From Fibrella forsythiae (GTDB lineage: Bacteria; Bacteroidota; Bacteroidia; Cytophagales; Spirosomataceae): a stretch of 64,000 bases of DNA. The notes beneath the pieces are model-generated. The model was given only the letters and a program-made list of their open reading frames with translations. It was not told the origin of the DNA and ran no database searches. The position numbers were made by a program, and so were the translations under genes. Shown here piece by piece: positions 57,040 through 64,000 of the stretch; within the stretch, counting starts at the first letter, position 1; every line of letters begins with the position of its first letter. The stretch is from positions 1 to 64,000 of the forward strand of contig NZ_JAFMYW010000011.1 of the NCBI RefSeq assembly GCF_017353175.1, in the 5' to 3' direction.

Positions 57040-57831
57040 TTACCGGAACGTGGGTTTCTGCAATGGTAATTGGCATAAGGATTGATAATCAGTAGTTTGT
57101 ATTGCCTTTTCGAGCGTTGGGAGATCACGCGGATGGTGCAAATCAGACGAAACAAAATCAACTAAGCGGTCCTGGATCAACTGTTGCGCCATCCGACGGG
57201 CGTCTGAACCGTATCGACCTGTTAACGACATCAAGTTGAGTTGCAGCAGGCATCCCTGTTGCCGCAAATCAGCCAGGGCTTCTGTTTTACCCCGGAAATA
57301 TGCATAACGTTCCGGGTGGGCCAACACCGGTTTGTAACCTTGTACCTGCATCTGAAAAATCCAGGTGTTCAGTTGCATGGGAAGGCTGGCCCAACCTGTT
57401 TCGATCAGTACATAACGCTCTGTACCAAAAGAGAGTAAGTCGTTTTGGTGGAGCCGTTTCACAAACAATTCGTCGACCATATACTCGGCGGCCAGATCGA
57501 AGGTGATGGGCAGTTGCTCGGCCAGCAGCTGGGTACGTACGTCATCGGCTACCGTACGCAACAGGTCCGAACTGCTGGGAAACATATCCTGACTGACGTG
57601 CGGCGTCGTCACTACGTGCTCGATACCCCATTCGGCAAACTGACGAAGGCAGGTCATGGCTTCATCGATGGTGCGGATGCCATCATCAACATCGGGAAGC
57701 AGGTGGCTATGCATGTCTACAACGTATCCGGCCCTGACAGGTTGCGGGGAAGAGGAGCCCGGTTTGAGCCGGTTTGTCAATGTTTGCCAGAAAGATGCCA
57801 AGGGTGTGAATGTGTGTCGATGATAGCGCAA
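57040..57831 (-). CDS. CpsB/CapC-type tyrosine-protein phosphatase (PHP domain)
   Basis: The proposed start is a TTG at 57831, giving 263 residues with a ~35-residue basic N-terminal extension typical of Cytophagales homologues. A start at ATG 57714 would leave only the catalytic domain. The PHP metal site is seen in VDMHSHLLPDVDDG, VVTTPHVSQDMFP, VLAHPERYAYF and FVSSDLHHP. It dephosphorylates the tyrosine-rich tail of the Wzc-like kinase. It is the first gene of the exopolysaccharide locus and faces the divergent CPBP gene across a 46-nt gap. Confidence 0.9.
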   Translation of the reverse strand: MRYHRHTFTPLASFWQTLTNRLKPGSSSPQPVRAGYVVDMHSHLLPDVDDGIRTIDEAMTCLRQFAEWGIEHVVTTPHVSQDMFPSSSDLLRTVADDVRTQLLAEQLPITFDLAAEYMVDELFVKRLHQNDLLSFGTERYVLIETGWASLPMQLNTWIFQMQVQGYKPVLAHPERYAYFRGKTEALADLRQQGCLLQLNLMSLTGRYGSDARRMAQQLIQDRLVDFVSSDLHHPRDLPTLEKAIQTTDYQSLCQLPLQKPTFR

Positions 57832-57844
57832 ATTTGGACCAAAT
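57832..57844. promoter_or_regulatory. Palindrome ATTTGGACCAAAT in the cpsB / CPBP divergent region
   Basis: This 13-bp palindrome has 6-bp arms. It lies 1 nt upstream of the proposed TTG start of the phosphatase gene and 18 nt before a TATTTTTG -7-like box (57862-57869) that precedes the CPBP start. It could be an operator acting on either gene. Only one copy was seen. Confidence 0.3.
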
Positions 57845-57877
57845 GTCTGGGAAAGCTACCCTATTTTTGTGAAAACT

Positions 57878-58828
57878 ATGAGAGAGCTACAATCGTCTTA
57901 CCCACTGACACCCGAGCCGCAGCCGCTGCGTTCCATGTTCCTGCTATTTGGCTTTATTATGCTGGGAATGACGGTAGGCGCTCTTGCCGCTGCGCTGGTT
58001 GTGGGAGCCGGTGCTCTGGCATCGGGTGGTACGATCAAAAGCGTCACGGAGTTGCTTCAGCATCCGTCGGCAACGCCAAACGGCTGGTGGTGGCTGATGC
58101 TTGTTCAGTCGTTGAGTCACGTTTGTACGTTTTTGCTGCCGTCGCTGGTTTACTGGTTTACCGTCGACAAACGAAGGCTGGCTGATTTCAACGGTCAGGC
58201 TATTTCTCAGGTTGCGGGGCTGGTGTTGGTAGTGTTTCTGACAACTGCATTTATGCCAGTCAATGGCCTTATTATTGAACTGAACCAGTCGTTAAAATTA
58301 CCGGAGTCGCTGGCTCCGCTCGAGCGGTGGATGCGGGCTAAGGAAGACGAGATGGCTGAACTTACCAAGTTTCTGACTACATTTCAAACAGTGCCGCAGT
58401 TGCTAATGGCCATCCTGACGATCGGGCTGCTGCCTGCCATTGGCGAAGAGGTGTTGTTCAGAGGCATTCTGCAACGAAAATTTATTGTCTGGACGGGTAA
58501 CATCCATGTAGGTATCTGGCTGTCGGCAGCTCTGTTTAGCGCTATTCACTTCCAGTTCTACGGCTTCTTTCCGCGGATGTTGTTGGGGGCTATGTTTGGC
58601 TACCTCTACGTCTGGTCGGGAAATATATGGGTGCCAATTCTGGCCCATTTTGTCAACAATGGCCTACAGGTGCTGCTGATTTTCCTATACCAGCGGCAGT
58701 TAACTACGATCGATGTTGACAGTACAGAGTCGGTGCCGCTCCCGGCAGCGTTTTTTGGCGCGGTTGTGTCGGTAGGTGCGCTGTTACTCTTCAAACGAAT
58801 GAACAAAACAGGGAACAGTTATTCATGA
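57878..58828 (+). CDS. CPBP-family intramembrane metalloprotease
   Basis: The start is ATG 57878; an in-frame GTG at 57869 lies inside the TATTTTTG promoter box. The 316-residue protein has about eight hydrophobic segments and the CPBP (Abi/RCE1) motifs: EEVLFRGILQRKF with the catalytic glutamates, FSAIHFQFYG and ILAHFVNNG. It is expected to cleave proteins inside the inner membrane. The large group includes prenyl-protein proteases and bacteriocin immunity proteins; the substrate here is not known. Its stop codon lies within a long hairpin. Confidence 0.88.
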   Translation: MRELQSSYPLTPEPQPLRSMFLLFGFIMLGMTVGALAAALVVGAGALASGGTIKSVTELLQHPSATPNGWWWLMLVQSLSHVCTFLLPSLVYWFTVDKRRLADFNGQAISQVAGLVLVVFLTTAFMPVNGLIIELNQSLKLPESLAPLERWMRAKEDEMAELTKFLTTFQTVPQLLMAILTIGLLPAIGEEVLFRGILQRKFIVWTGNIHVGIWLSAALFSAIHFQFYGFFPRMLLGAMFGYLYVWSGNIWVPILAHFVNNGLQVLLIFLYQRQLTTIDVDSTESVPLPAAFFGAVVSVGALLLFKRMNKTGNSYS

Positions 58829-58892
58829 ACCGTTATCAGCATTGCTCAGGTACGTTCCTTCTGCAAAGCTGATAACGGTTCATGAATAACTG
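58816..58892. repeat. Long perfect hairpin with CAGGTACGTT in its loop
   Basis: Arms 58816-58840 and 58868-58892 are exact 25-nt reverse complements, extended by four more pairs after one mismatch. The loop contains CAGGTACGTT at 58847-58856. The left arm begins in the final codons of the CPBP gene and the right arm ends 18 nt before the DUF2007 start. It may terminate or stabilise the CPBP transcript; no T-run follows. Confidence 0.85.
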
Positions 58893-58910
58893 CTCACTGA
58901 TAACTGAGAT

Positions 58911-59126
58911 ATGACAACAGATTGGGAAAAAGTGCTGGTGACAAAACAGCCGTATCAGGCCGAGCTGGCGAAGGCGCAACTGGTAGAAAATGACATTGAC
59001 GCCGTTATTATTAACAAGCAAAGTAGCTCCTACCCCGAACTGTTCGGTAACTATGAAGTGTACGTCCCGACGAAAGATGCTATTATTGCCCGTATAATCT
59101 TAGATAATGAGACAACGATTAGCTGA
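58911..59126 (+). CDS. DUF2007-like small protein
   Basis: The 71-residue protein (MTTDWEKVLVTKQPYQAELA) matches the DUF2007 pattern of small 'signal-transducing' proteins, with AELAKAQLVENDIDAVIINKQ and a later YEVYVPTKDAIIARII. The fold is a ferredoxin-like ACT-type module; no catalytic residues are apparent. It overlaps the cdsA start by 20 nt, so the two genes are coupled. Confidence 0.8.
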   Translation: MTTDWEKVLVTKQPYQAELAKAQLVENDIDAVIINKQSSSYPELFGNYEVYVPTKDAIIARIILDNETTIS

Positions 59127-59940
59127 GCTGTCGAACCTACAACAGCGCGTTATTGCGGCCATTTTCGGCGTAGCCGTCATCCTTTTTTGCATCAGCTACA
59201 GCGTTTACACGTTTGCTCTGTTGTTTCTGGTTATCAGCGCGTTGGCGCAGATTGAATTTTATCGGCTGCTGGGGCTGGATGGCAACCAGCCATTGACCTA
59301 CTACGGTACGGTGGTGGGTTGCCTGGTGAGTGTACTGACTTTTCTGGTCGAAACGGGAATCGTTGCTGAATCGGCCTATTACCTGATCAGCCCGGCTTCG
59401 TCGATGATCTTTCTGATCAAATTGTACAAGAAGAAAGACATGAAACCCTTTACCAACATCGGCTTCACGTTTCTCGGGATCATTTACGTGGGTATTCCCT
59501 TCGCGCTGCTGAATGTGCTGGCCCTGCGTACGGGTACGTACCAGCCCAATGTTATTCTGGGTTGCCTCTTCCTGCTGTGGGCCTCTGACATTGGCGCCTA
59601 CTTTGCCGGTACCAAATTCGGTCGGCGGAAGCTGTTCGAGCGGGTGTCGCCCAAAAAGTCGTGGGAGGGGAGTATCGGCGGAGCAATCGCGGCGGGGCTG
59701 GTGGCGTTGGCACTAACCTGGTATGCACCTGAGCTGACGCCCTGGCAGTGGTACTGTATTGGTGCTATTATCGTGGTGACAGGTACGTATGGTGATCTGG
59801 TCGAATCGCTGTTCAAACGGAGTATTGCCATCAAAGATTCGGGGACGAGTATTCCCGGTCATGGTGGCTTCCTGGATCGGTTCGACGGTCTGTTGCTGGC
59901 GGCTCCGTTTATCCTGACATTCCTGAAGTTGTTTGCCTGA
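59107..59940 (+). CDS. cdsA: Phosphatidate cytidylyltransferase
   Basis: The 277-residue inner-membrane enzyme makes CDP-diacylglycerol from phosphatidate and CTP, feeding all phospholipid synthesis. The C-terminal CdsA signature is complete: SLFKRSIAIKDSGTSIPGHG followed by GFLDRFD. Several transmembrane segments fill the N-terminal two thirds, and a DIGAYFAG motif precedes KKSWEGSIGG. It overlaps the DUF2007 gene by 20 nt. Confidence 0.95.
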   Translation: MRQRLAELSNLQQRVIAAIFGVAVILFCISYSVYTFALLFLVISALAQIEFYRLLGLDGNQPLTYYGTVVGCLVSVLTFLVETGIVAESAYYLISPASSMIFLIKLYKKKDMKPFTNIGFTFLGIIYVGIPFALLNVLALRTGTYQPNVILGCLFLLWASDIGAYFAGTKFGRRKLFERVSPKKSWEGSIGGAIAAGLVALALTWYAPELTPWQWYCIGAIIVVTGTYGDLVESLFKRSIAIKDSGTSIPGHGGFLDRFDGLLLAAPFILTFLKLFA

Positions 59941-60115
59941 TCAACGGCTCATTAATATTCGTTAAATTCTGGGGTTGATCAGCCTGTTGCAACCGCATGG
60001 ACCATTACTTTGTTAGTAGTTGCAACAACCCCTGCTCGCAATTAGGGGTCTCTTTGCCAACCGCCCGCTGGCAAACTGATTGTTTTGTTGGGTAGGTTGT
60101 CTTTTTTCGTCCGAT

Positions 60116-60841
60116 ATGACTCGATTGATCAAACGATATAGTGCGTGGCTTGGCCTACTGGCAATACTGTTCAGCCTGACCACTGATGGCCTGGCGCAGG
60201 GGCAGGATTCCCAGATTACGTTTACCGGAATTATCACGGGCGGCAAAAGCAATGAACCACTTCCGCTGGCCCGTATCTTCATTCCCCGCGCTGGTAAAGG
60301 TGTGCTGTCGGCCACGAACGGGTATTTCGCGCTGCCCGTATTTCCCGGCGATAGTGTGATCTTCAGCTACGTAGGGTACAAAACGCAGTATCATATCATT
60401 CCCCGCCGTCTGACTGAGCCAACCTATTCGGCTGTGGTGGCACTGCAGGAAGACGTGAAACTGCTGTCGGAAGTAAAGGTGTATCCGTATCCAACGGAAG
60501 AACTCTTCAAGCAGGCGCTGATCAACATGAAACTGCCCGATCAGCGGGATCGTGATGCATTGGCCAGAAATACCGATCCGCAGGCACTGTTAAGAGCTAT
60601 GGCTGCCACGCCGATGGGGGCAATGTCGAATCACCAGTATTTCATGAATCAGCAGTTCCTGGGTCGCGAGGCCGTTACGAGCCGTGGTTCTGTCACGACG
60701 TTTCCTTTCCTAAACCCCTTTGCCTGGGCCAACTTCATCAAATCGGTGAAGCGGGGTGATTTTAAAACGAAGGAATACCGGCAGGGCCTGAACAACGCCC
60801 CCCCCGAGAACATCCGCCGCGATCAGATCCTGAACAATTAA
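60116..60841 (+). CDS. Secreted carboxypeptidase-regulatory-like domain protein
   Basis: The start is ATG 60116 (MTRLIKRYSAW); the longer frame from 60080 lacks a signal-like N-terminus. The 241-residue protein has a signal peptide ending near GLAQ, then a CarboxypepD_reg-like beta-sandwich (about 32-125, with TFTGIITGGKSNEPLPLARI and YVGYKTQY). The polar C-terminal half is unfamiliar, with HQYFMNQQFLGREA. It has no barrel or catalytic domain, unlike the TonB receptors that usually carry this module. Function unknown. Confidence 0.7.
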   Translation: MTRLIKRYSAWLGLLAILFSLTTDGLAQGQDSQITFTGIITGGKSNEPLPLARIFIPRAGKGVLSATNGYFALPVFPGDSVIFSYVGYKTQYHIIPRRLTEPTYSAVVALQEDVKLLSEVKVYPYPTEELFKQALINMKLPDQRDRDALARNTDPQALLRAMAATPMGAMSNHQYFMNQQFLGREAVTSRGSVTTFPFLNPFAWANFIKSVKRGDFKTKEYRQGLNNAPPENIRRDQILNN

Positions 60842-60849
60842 TAGTTAGG

Positions 60850-60907
60850 CGTTAAGAATGGCTCCGCTAACAGCACCGTACGCCTGTTAGCGGAGCCATT
60901 CTTAACG
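60850..60907. terminator. Bidirectional hairpin terminator between convergent genes
   Basis: Perfect 24-bp arms (60850-60873 and 60884-60907) with a 10-nt loop fill the gap between the plus-strand gene ending at 60841 and the minus-strand MFS gene ending at 60909. Its position between convergent ends indicates it serves both transcripts. Confidence 0.85.
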
Positions 60908-60908
60908 T

Positions 60909-62162
60909 TTACCCTTCCACATAATCCAGTTCCTTCCCGTAGGTCTCGCCGATGGCACTTAGTGACCAGGCTCCGAGAGCGAAGAAGATAAGCCCGATAA
61001 CCGACGCCGCCCCGATTATACCGAGCGAGGGAATGGTTTTCAGGTATTGGTAGGCAGGGATGCTCAGGAGTGTGGTGGCCCGCACATTATTGGCAACTGA
61101 GGTTGTGGCCGTAGCGCGCAGGTTGGTACCGAAACTCTCGGCCGTAATGGTCAGGAACATCGCGATGTAGCCGATGCCAAACCCCATACAGCCGCAAACT
61201 AGATAGAATACCGGCGCCGAGTTCACTGCACCCGACAGGAAGAGCACGACAAAGACTGCCGTAAAGCTCATCATCCACCCAATGGCAGCTTTGCGAGACT
61301 GTAACCACTGACTGAAAAGCCCGCTGAACAAGTCGCCCGCTGCCATGCCAATGTAGGTGTACAGCACGCATTTCCCCGGTACAATGGCCGTTTCGATACC
61401 CAGCGCTTTCCCGAATTCATTGCCAAAGGTGGCCAGCATGCCAATGACGAAATACGTTGGGAGCGAGATACCCATACAACGGAGATAGCGCATAAACCGG
61501 TCGCGGTTGGTGAAGAAGACGCCGAAGTTCCCCCGCTTTACGGCCTGCTGCGCCACGTCTTTATACAGACCTGATTCCAGCACCCCAATACGTAGCAGTA
61601 GCAGGGCTAACCCAAGTCCTCCGCCAATCAGGTACGTCAGCCGCCAGTTGCCTGTGATCTGTACCGTGAGGAAAGCCGCCACAGCACCCAGAAGTCCAAC
61701 GCTGGCTACTACCGACGAACCATAGCCCCGCAGGTGTTTGGGTAATACTTCGCTCACCAGCGTAATACCAGCGCCCAGTTCACCCGCCAGGCCCAGACCA
61801 GCCATGAAGCGCAGCCAGGCGTAGGTTTCTGTTGAGTGTACCATGCCGCAGGCCAGATTAGCCAGTGAGTAGGTAATGATGCTGCCAAACAAAACCGATA
61901 GCCGTCCCTGTTTGTCGCCCAGGATTCCCCAAAGCACGCCACCCAGTAGTAGACCGGCCTGCTGAAAATTGTAGATACGCCCGCCAACCAGCGAGATTTC
62001 TTTCTCCGATAACCCGAGTTCGGTAAGGCTGGGTACCCGGACAATGTTGAACAGAAGCAGGTCGTATACGTCGACAAAATACCCGAGCGCGGCCACCAGT
62101 ACGGGCAGCGTAAGGGTAGCGCGAAGAGCAGCAGCGGTTGATAGCGGGGGCGAAGATTGCAT
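60909..62162 (-). CDS. MFS transporter (metabolite:H+ symporter / sugar-acid permease type)
   Basis: The 417-residue protein has 12 predicted transmembrane segments. It carries the MFS loop motif GDKQGRLSVLFG after helix 2 and WLRFMAGLGLAGELGAGITL in helix 4, as in metabolite:H+ symporters of the aromatic-acid/sialic-acid/sugar type. A second-half motif FLTITAESFGTNLRATATT fits the same group. The substrate is not evident; a sugar acid is possible given the KDG genes elsewhere in the window, but they are not linked. Confidence 0.88.
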   Translation of the reverse strand: MQSSPPLSTAAALRATLTLPVLVAALGYFVDVYDLLLFNIVRVPSLTELGLSEKEISLVGGRIYNFQQAGLLLGGVLWGILGDKQGRLSVLFGSIITYSLANLACGMVHSTETYAWLRFMAGLGLAGELGAGITLVSEVLPKHLRGYGSSVVASVGLLGAVAAFLTVQITGNWRLTYLIGGGLGLALLLLRIGVLESGLYKDVAQQAVKRGNFGVFFTNRDRFMRYLRCMGISLPTYFVIGMLATFGNEFGKALGIETAIVPGKCVLYTYIGMAAGDLFSGLFSQWLQSRKAAIGWMMSFTAVFVVLFLSGAVNSAPVFYLVCGCMGFGIGYIAMFLTITAESFGTNLRATATTSVANNVRATTLLSIPAYQYLKTIPSLGIIGAASVIGLIFFALGAWSLSAIGETYGKELDYVEG

Positions 62163-62336
62163 GCAGGAAATATAAGAAATAAGTCAGTAGTCATAAGTCA
62201 ATAGTCGATAGTGGTGTTGCTCTTTTACCTGGGCCAGATAAGCGTAGCTCTTACGACTTACCTAGTTGCCTATTCCCTAACCTTCCCAAACCTTCAACGT
62301 ACCTGACCCGTTTTGACCTAAACATCTCAACGACTA

Positions 62337-63440
62337 ATGAAAAAGTGGTTTATACATATGGGGCTCGGTCTGGCATTCGCCGGTATAGCCCAAATGGCAA
62401 CTGCCCAGGCCAAACTGGAACCTGTATTCAAAGACAATACCTATCAGCTGACGGGCGTGGCCGTCTCGAAAAGCGGGCGGATATTCATTAATTACCCCCT
62501 CTGGTCTGACACATACAAGTACGCACTGGTTGAAGTAATGAAAGACGGGTCGGTGAAACCATATCCTGACGCGGCCTGGAACAGCTGGAAGATGGGGCAG
62601 GACCCAACCAATCGATGGGTGTGCGTTCAATCAGAATTTGTTGATGCCAAAGACCGGTTGTGGGTTATCGATCCGGCCAGCCCTAAACAGACGGGAGTCT
62701 ATCGGGATGCGCACAAGCTGGTTTGCTTCGATCTGGCGACCAATAAAGTGATCCGGCAATATTCCTTCAAGAACATTGTTGGGCCAGACAGCTACCTCAA
62801 CGATATCCGGGTCGATACGCAGCGAGAGGTGGTATATGTAACCGAATCGAAGAATGGGGGCGTTGCTGTGATCGACATCAACAGCGGCAAGATCACGATG
62901 AAATTACAGGGCGATAAGTCGATGAAAGCAGACCCGTTGTTCAAATTTGTGATTGATGGTCGGGAATTGCGGGACGATAAAGGGCCGGTAAAATTCAATT
63001 CGGATGGCCTGGCACTAACGCCTGATGGCGACATGCTGTATTATAAGCCATTGAGTGATAATAGACTTTATCGAATCTCGACGGCGGCCCTGCGCGATGC
63101 CAGTTTGAGCGATGCTGATCTAAAGGCAAAAGTAGAGGATATGGGCAACTACACCACCACCGATGGTATGATCATCGACGAAGCCGGAAATCTATATCTG
63201 GGTGATATTCAGGGGTATGAGCTCTATAGCCTGCAAACCAGCGGAAACCCGAAGCCACCGCTCAAGCGGACGAATCTGGTAAAAGACATGACCCTTCTGC
63301 AATGGCCAGATAGCTACGCCATACACGATGGGTATCTGTACGTGACAACGTCGCAGATTGACCACATGGCCAAAAACAACGGTGGCAAAGACACTCGCAA
63401 ACGCCCGTATGAATTGTTCCGGGTTAAAATCAGGAATTGA
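62337..63440 (+). CDS. Secreted major royal jelly / SMP-30-like beta-propeller protein
   Basis: The 367-residue protein has a signal peptide ending near ATAQ and a six-bladed-propeller pattern. Features include YLNDIRVDTQREVVYVTES, GPVKFNSDGLALTPDGDMLYY and GMIIDEAGNLYLGDIQGYEL, typical of MRJP/yellow-like and gluconolactonase proteins. The acidic and asparagine residues in these segments could hold a divalent metal. It may hydrolyse a lactone or bind a ligand in the periplasm. It is followed by a GGTTG-type repeat block. Confidence 0.82.
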   Translation: MKKWFIHMGLGLAFAGIAQMATAQAKLEPVFKDNTYQLTGVAVSKSGRIFINYPLWSDTYKYALVEVMKDGSVKPYPDAAWNSWKMGQDPTNRWVCVQSEFVDAKDRLWVIDPASPKQTGVYRDAHKLVCFDLATNKVIRQYSFKNIVGPDSYLNDIRVDTQREVVYVTESKNGGVAVIDINSGKITMKLQGDKSMKADPLFKFVIDGRELRDDKGPVKFNSDGLALTPDGDMLYYKPLSDNRLYRISTAALRDASLSDADLKAKVEDMGNYTTTDGMIIDEAGNLYLGDIQGYELYSLQTSGNPKPPLKRTNLVKDMTLLQWPDSYAIHDGYLYVTTSQIDHMAKNNGGKDTRKRPYELFRVKIRN

Positions 63441-63610
63441 TTGGTGGGTCGGTGGATTGGTTGGCTGGTGGATTGGTTAACTGGTTGACTAGTTGGCTGG
63501 TGAATTGGTCATCCGGAACTGTAACGCTTTACCAATCAACCAGTTAACCAATTAACTAGCCAACTAGTCAACCAGTTAACCAATCAACTAACCAACCAAT
63601 CCACCAATCT
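63441..63610. repeat. GGTTG/CAACC inverted repeat block after the royal-jelly-like gene
   Basis: From 63441 to about 63510 units such as GGATTGGTTGGCTGGT and TTAACTGGTTGACTAGTTGG recur. From 63530 to 63605 the complementary units CAACCAGTTAACCAATTAAC and ACCAATCAACTAACCAACC follow. The two halves can pair imperfectly. The block is the same kind as that at 24627-24823 but without exact sequence identity, and it begins at the stop codon of the gene. Confidence 0.85.
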
Positions 63611-63648
63611 GCCAGACACCGTTTAATCAATCCTGAAAATTTATTTTC

Positions 63649-63697
63649 ATTTCACTTTGAATTACAAAGTGAAATCGATTTGCTTTGTAATTCAAAG
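63649..63697. promoter_or_regulatory. Twin operator-like palindromes
   Basis: CTTTGAATTACAAAG at 63655-63669 lies inside an 11-bp-arm palindrome (63649-63675). Its exact reverse complement, CTTTGTAATTCAAAG, is at 63683-63697, with centres 28 bp apart. The ATG of the membrane protein is 13 nt further. Such near-palindromic pairs are typical binding sites for dimeric repressors, here probably controlling the downstream gene. The regulator is not known. Confidence 0.65.
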
Positions 63698-63710
63698 TAC
63701 TTTCAGCACA

Positions 63711-64000
63711 ATGCTTTATCCGACTAAGTTATTGGTAGAGCGTACTCTACCCACCGTAACGCCATCAAAGGGGAAAGGGCTAACTGCCCTGACCCTGCTG
63801 ACGGGCGTCTGTTTTATCCTGGTAACCGTCCGTGGGGCACTTACCGGCAATTGGTGGTTCTTCATGTTTCTGATGTGGAACCTGTTTCTGGCCTGGTTTC
63901 CGCTGGGTGTCATGCTTGTCCTCCGCGACCTTCGGGTCTCGGGCGTTCTGGGGCGGGGCCGGCGCGATCAAACTGTTTCGTGGCTGATGGTTGGCCTGTG
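63711..64000 (+). CDS. DUF1361-like membrane protein (3' end outside window)
   Basis: The frame from ATG 63711 stays open to the window edge, giving 96 codons. It shows a basic N-terminus, a transmembrane segment LTLLTGVCFILVTVRGAL and a second, FFMFLMWNLFLAWFPLGVML. The NLFLAWFPL part is the hallmark of DUF1361 membrane proteins. A short charged loop, LRDLRVSGVLGRGRRDQ, follows. The twin operators at 63649-63697 suggest regulated expression. Function unknown. Confidence 0.7.
   Translation, partial: MLYPTKLLVERTLPTVTPSKGKGLTALTLLTGVCFILVTVRGALTGNWWFFMFLMWNLFLAWFPLGVMLVLRDLRVSGVLGRGRRDQTVSWLMVGL

Overview
The window is about 64 kb of chromosome from a member of the Bacteroidota, most likely order Cytophagales and close to Spirosoma. 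I infer this from the family content: two PorP/SprF-type membrane proteins, a giant adhesin with a type IX secretion (gliding-type) C-terminal domain, a PorE-like OmpA protein, a LytS/LytTR regulatory pair, TAnnTTTG-type promoter boxes and a Wzc/CpsB/FkbM polysaccharide locus. No rRNA, tRNA, CRISPR array or complete insertion sequence was seen. The genus is an inference; no database was consulted.

Layout. (1) 1-13.7 kb: the 3' part of a >3,360-residue repeat adhesin, followed by a PorP/SprF protein and a PorE-like TPR/propeller/OmpA protein, which reads as a type IX secretion substrate with its dedicated outer-membrane partners. (2) 13.9-28.1 kb: transaldolase, an alpha/beta hydrolase, a DinB-like protein, a LytS-type kinase overlapping its LytTR regulator, a beta-lactamase-fold hydrolase, an esterase gene broken by one in-frame TAG, a TonB-dependent receptor, KDPG aldolase and KDG kinase (the end of uronate/2-keto-3-deoxygluconate breakdown), then a second PorP/SprF gene next to a BCS1-like AAA ATPase. 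(3) 28.1-29.8 kb: a gene-poor 0.5 kb with a sigma-54-like promoter, then an AlaA-like aminotransferase. (4) 29.8-57.8 kb: a large exopolysaccharide locus, nearly all on the minus strand, reading from cpsB (tyrosine phosphatase) through a nucleotide-sugar dehydrogenase, wza-like exporter, wzc-like kinase, wzy-like polymerase, glycosyltransferases, wzx-like flippase, FkbM methyltransferases, an AsnB-type amidotransferase and wecB, down to an acyltransferase, a bi-domain oxidoreductase, a heparinase-fold protein and a last glycosyltransferase. Two AT-rich plus-strand genes sit inside it against the general polarity. (5) 57.9-64 kb: a CPBP protease, DUF2007 protein, CdsA, a small carboxypeptidase-regulatory-domain protein, an MFS transporter, a royal-jelly/SMP-30-like protein and the start of a DUF1361-like membrane protein.

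The exopolysaccharide genes form a Wzx/Wzy-type pathway: WecB and the dehydrogenase make an N-acetylated uronic acid donor, the glycosyltransferases build a lipid-linked repeat that is methylated, acylated and possibly amidated, Wzx flips it, Wzy polymerises it, and Wza/Wzc export it under control of tyrosine phosphorylation that CpsB reverses.

The most unusual signal is not a gene. The decamer CAGGTACGTT (or its complement AACGTACCTG) occurs 22 times by my hand count, and its heptamer core GGTACGT/ACGTACC about 70 times, in both orientations, in several reading frames and in intergenic hairpins. One intergenic hairpin is a perfect 20-bp inverted repeat built around two facing copies between the wza-like and wzc-like genes. 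This resembles genome-wide words such as DNA uptake sequences or HIP1, and I know of no described role for it in this group. Other unusual items are two GGTTG-rich inverted-repeat blocks, twin operator-like palindromes near the right end and the nonsense-mutated esterase.
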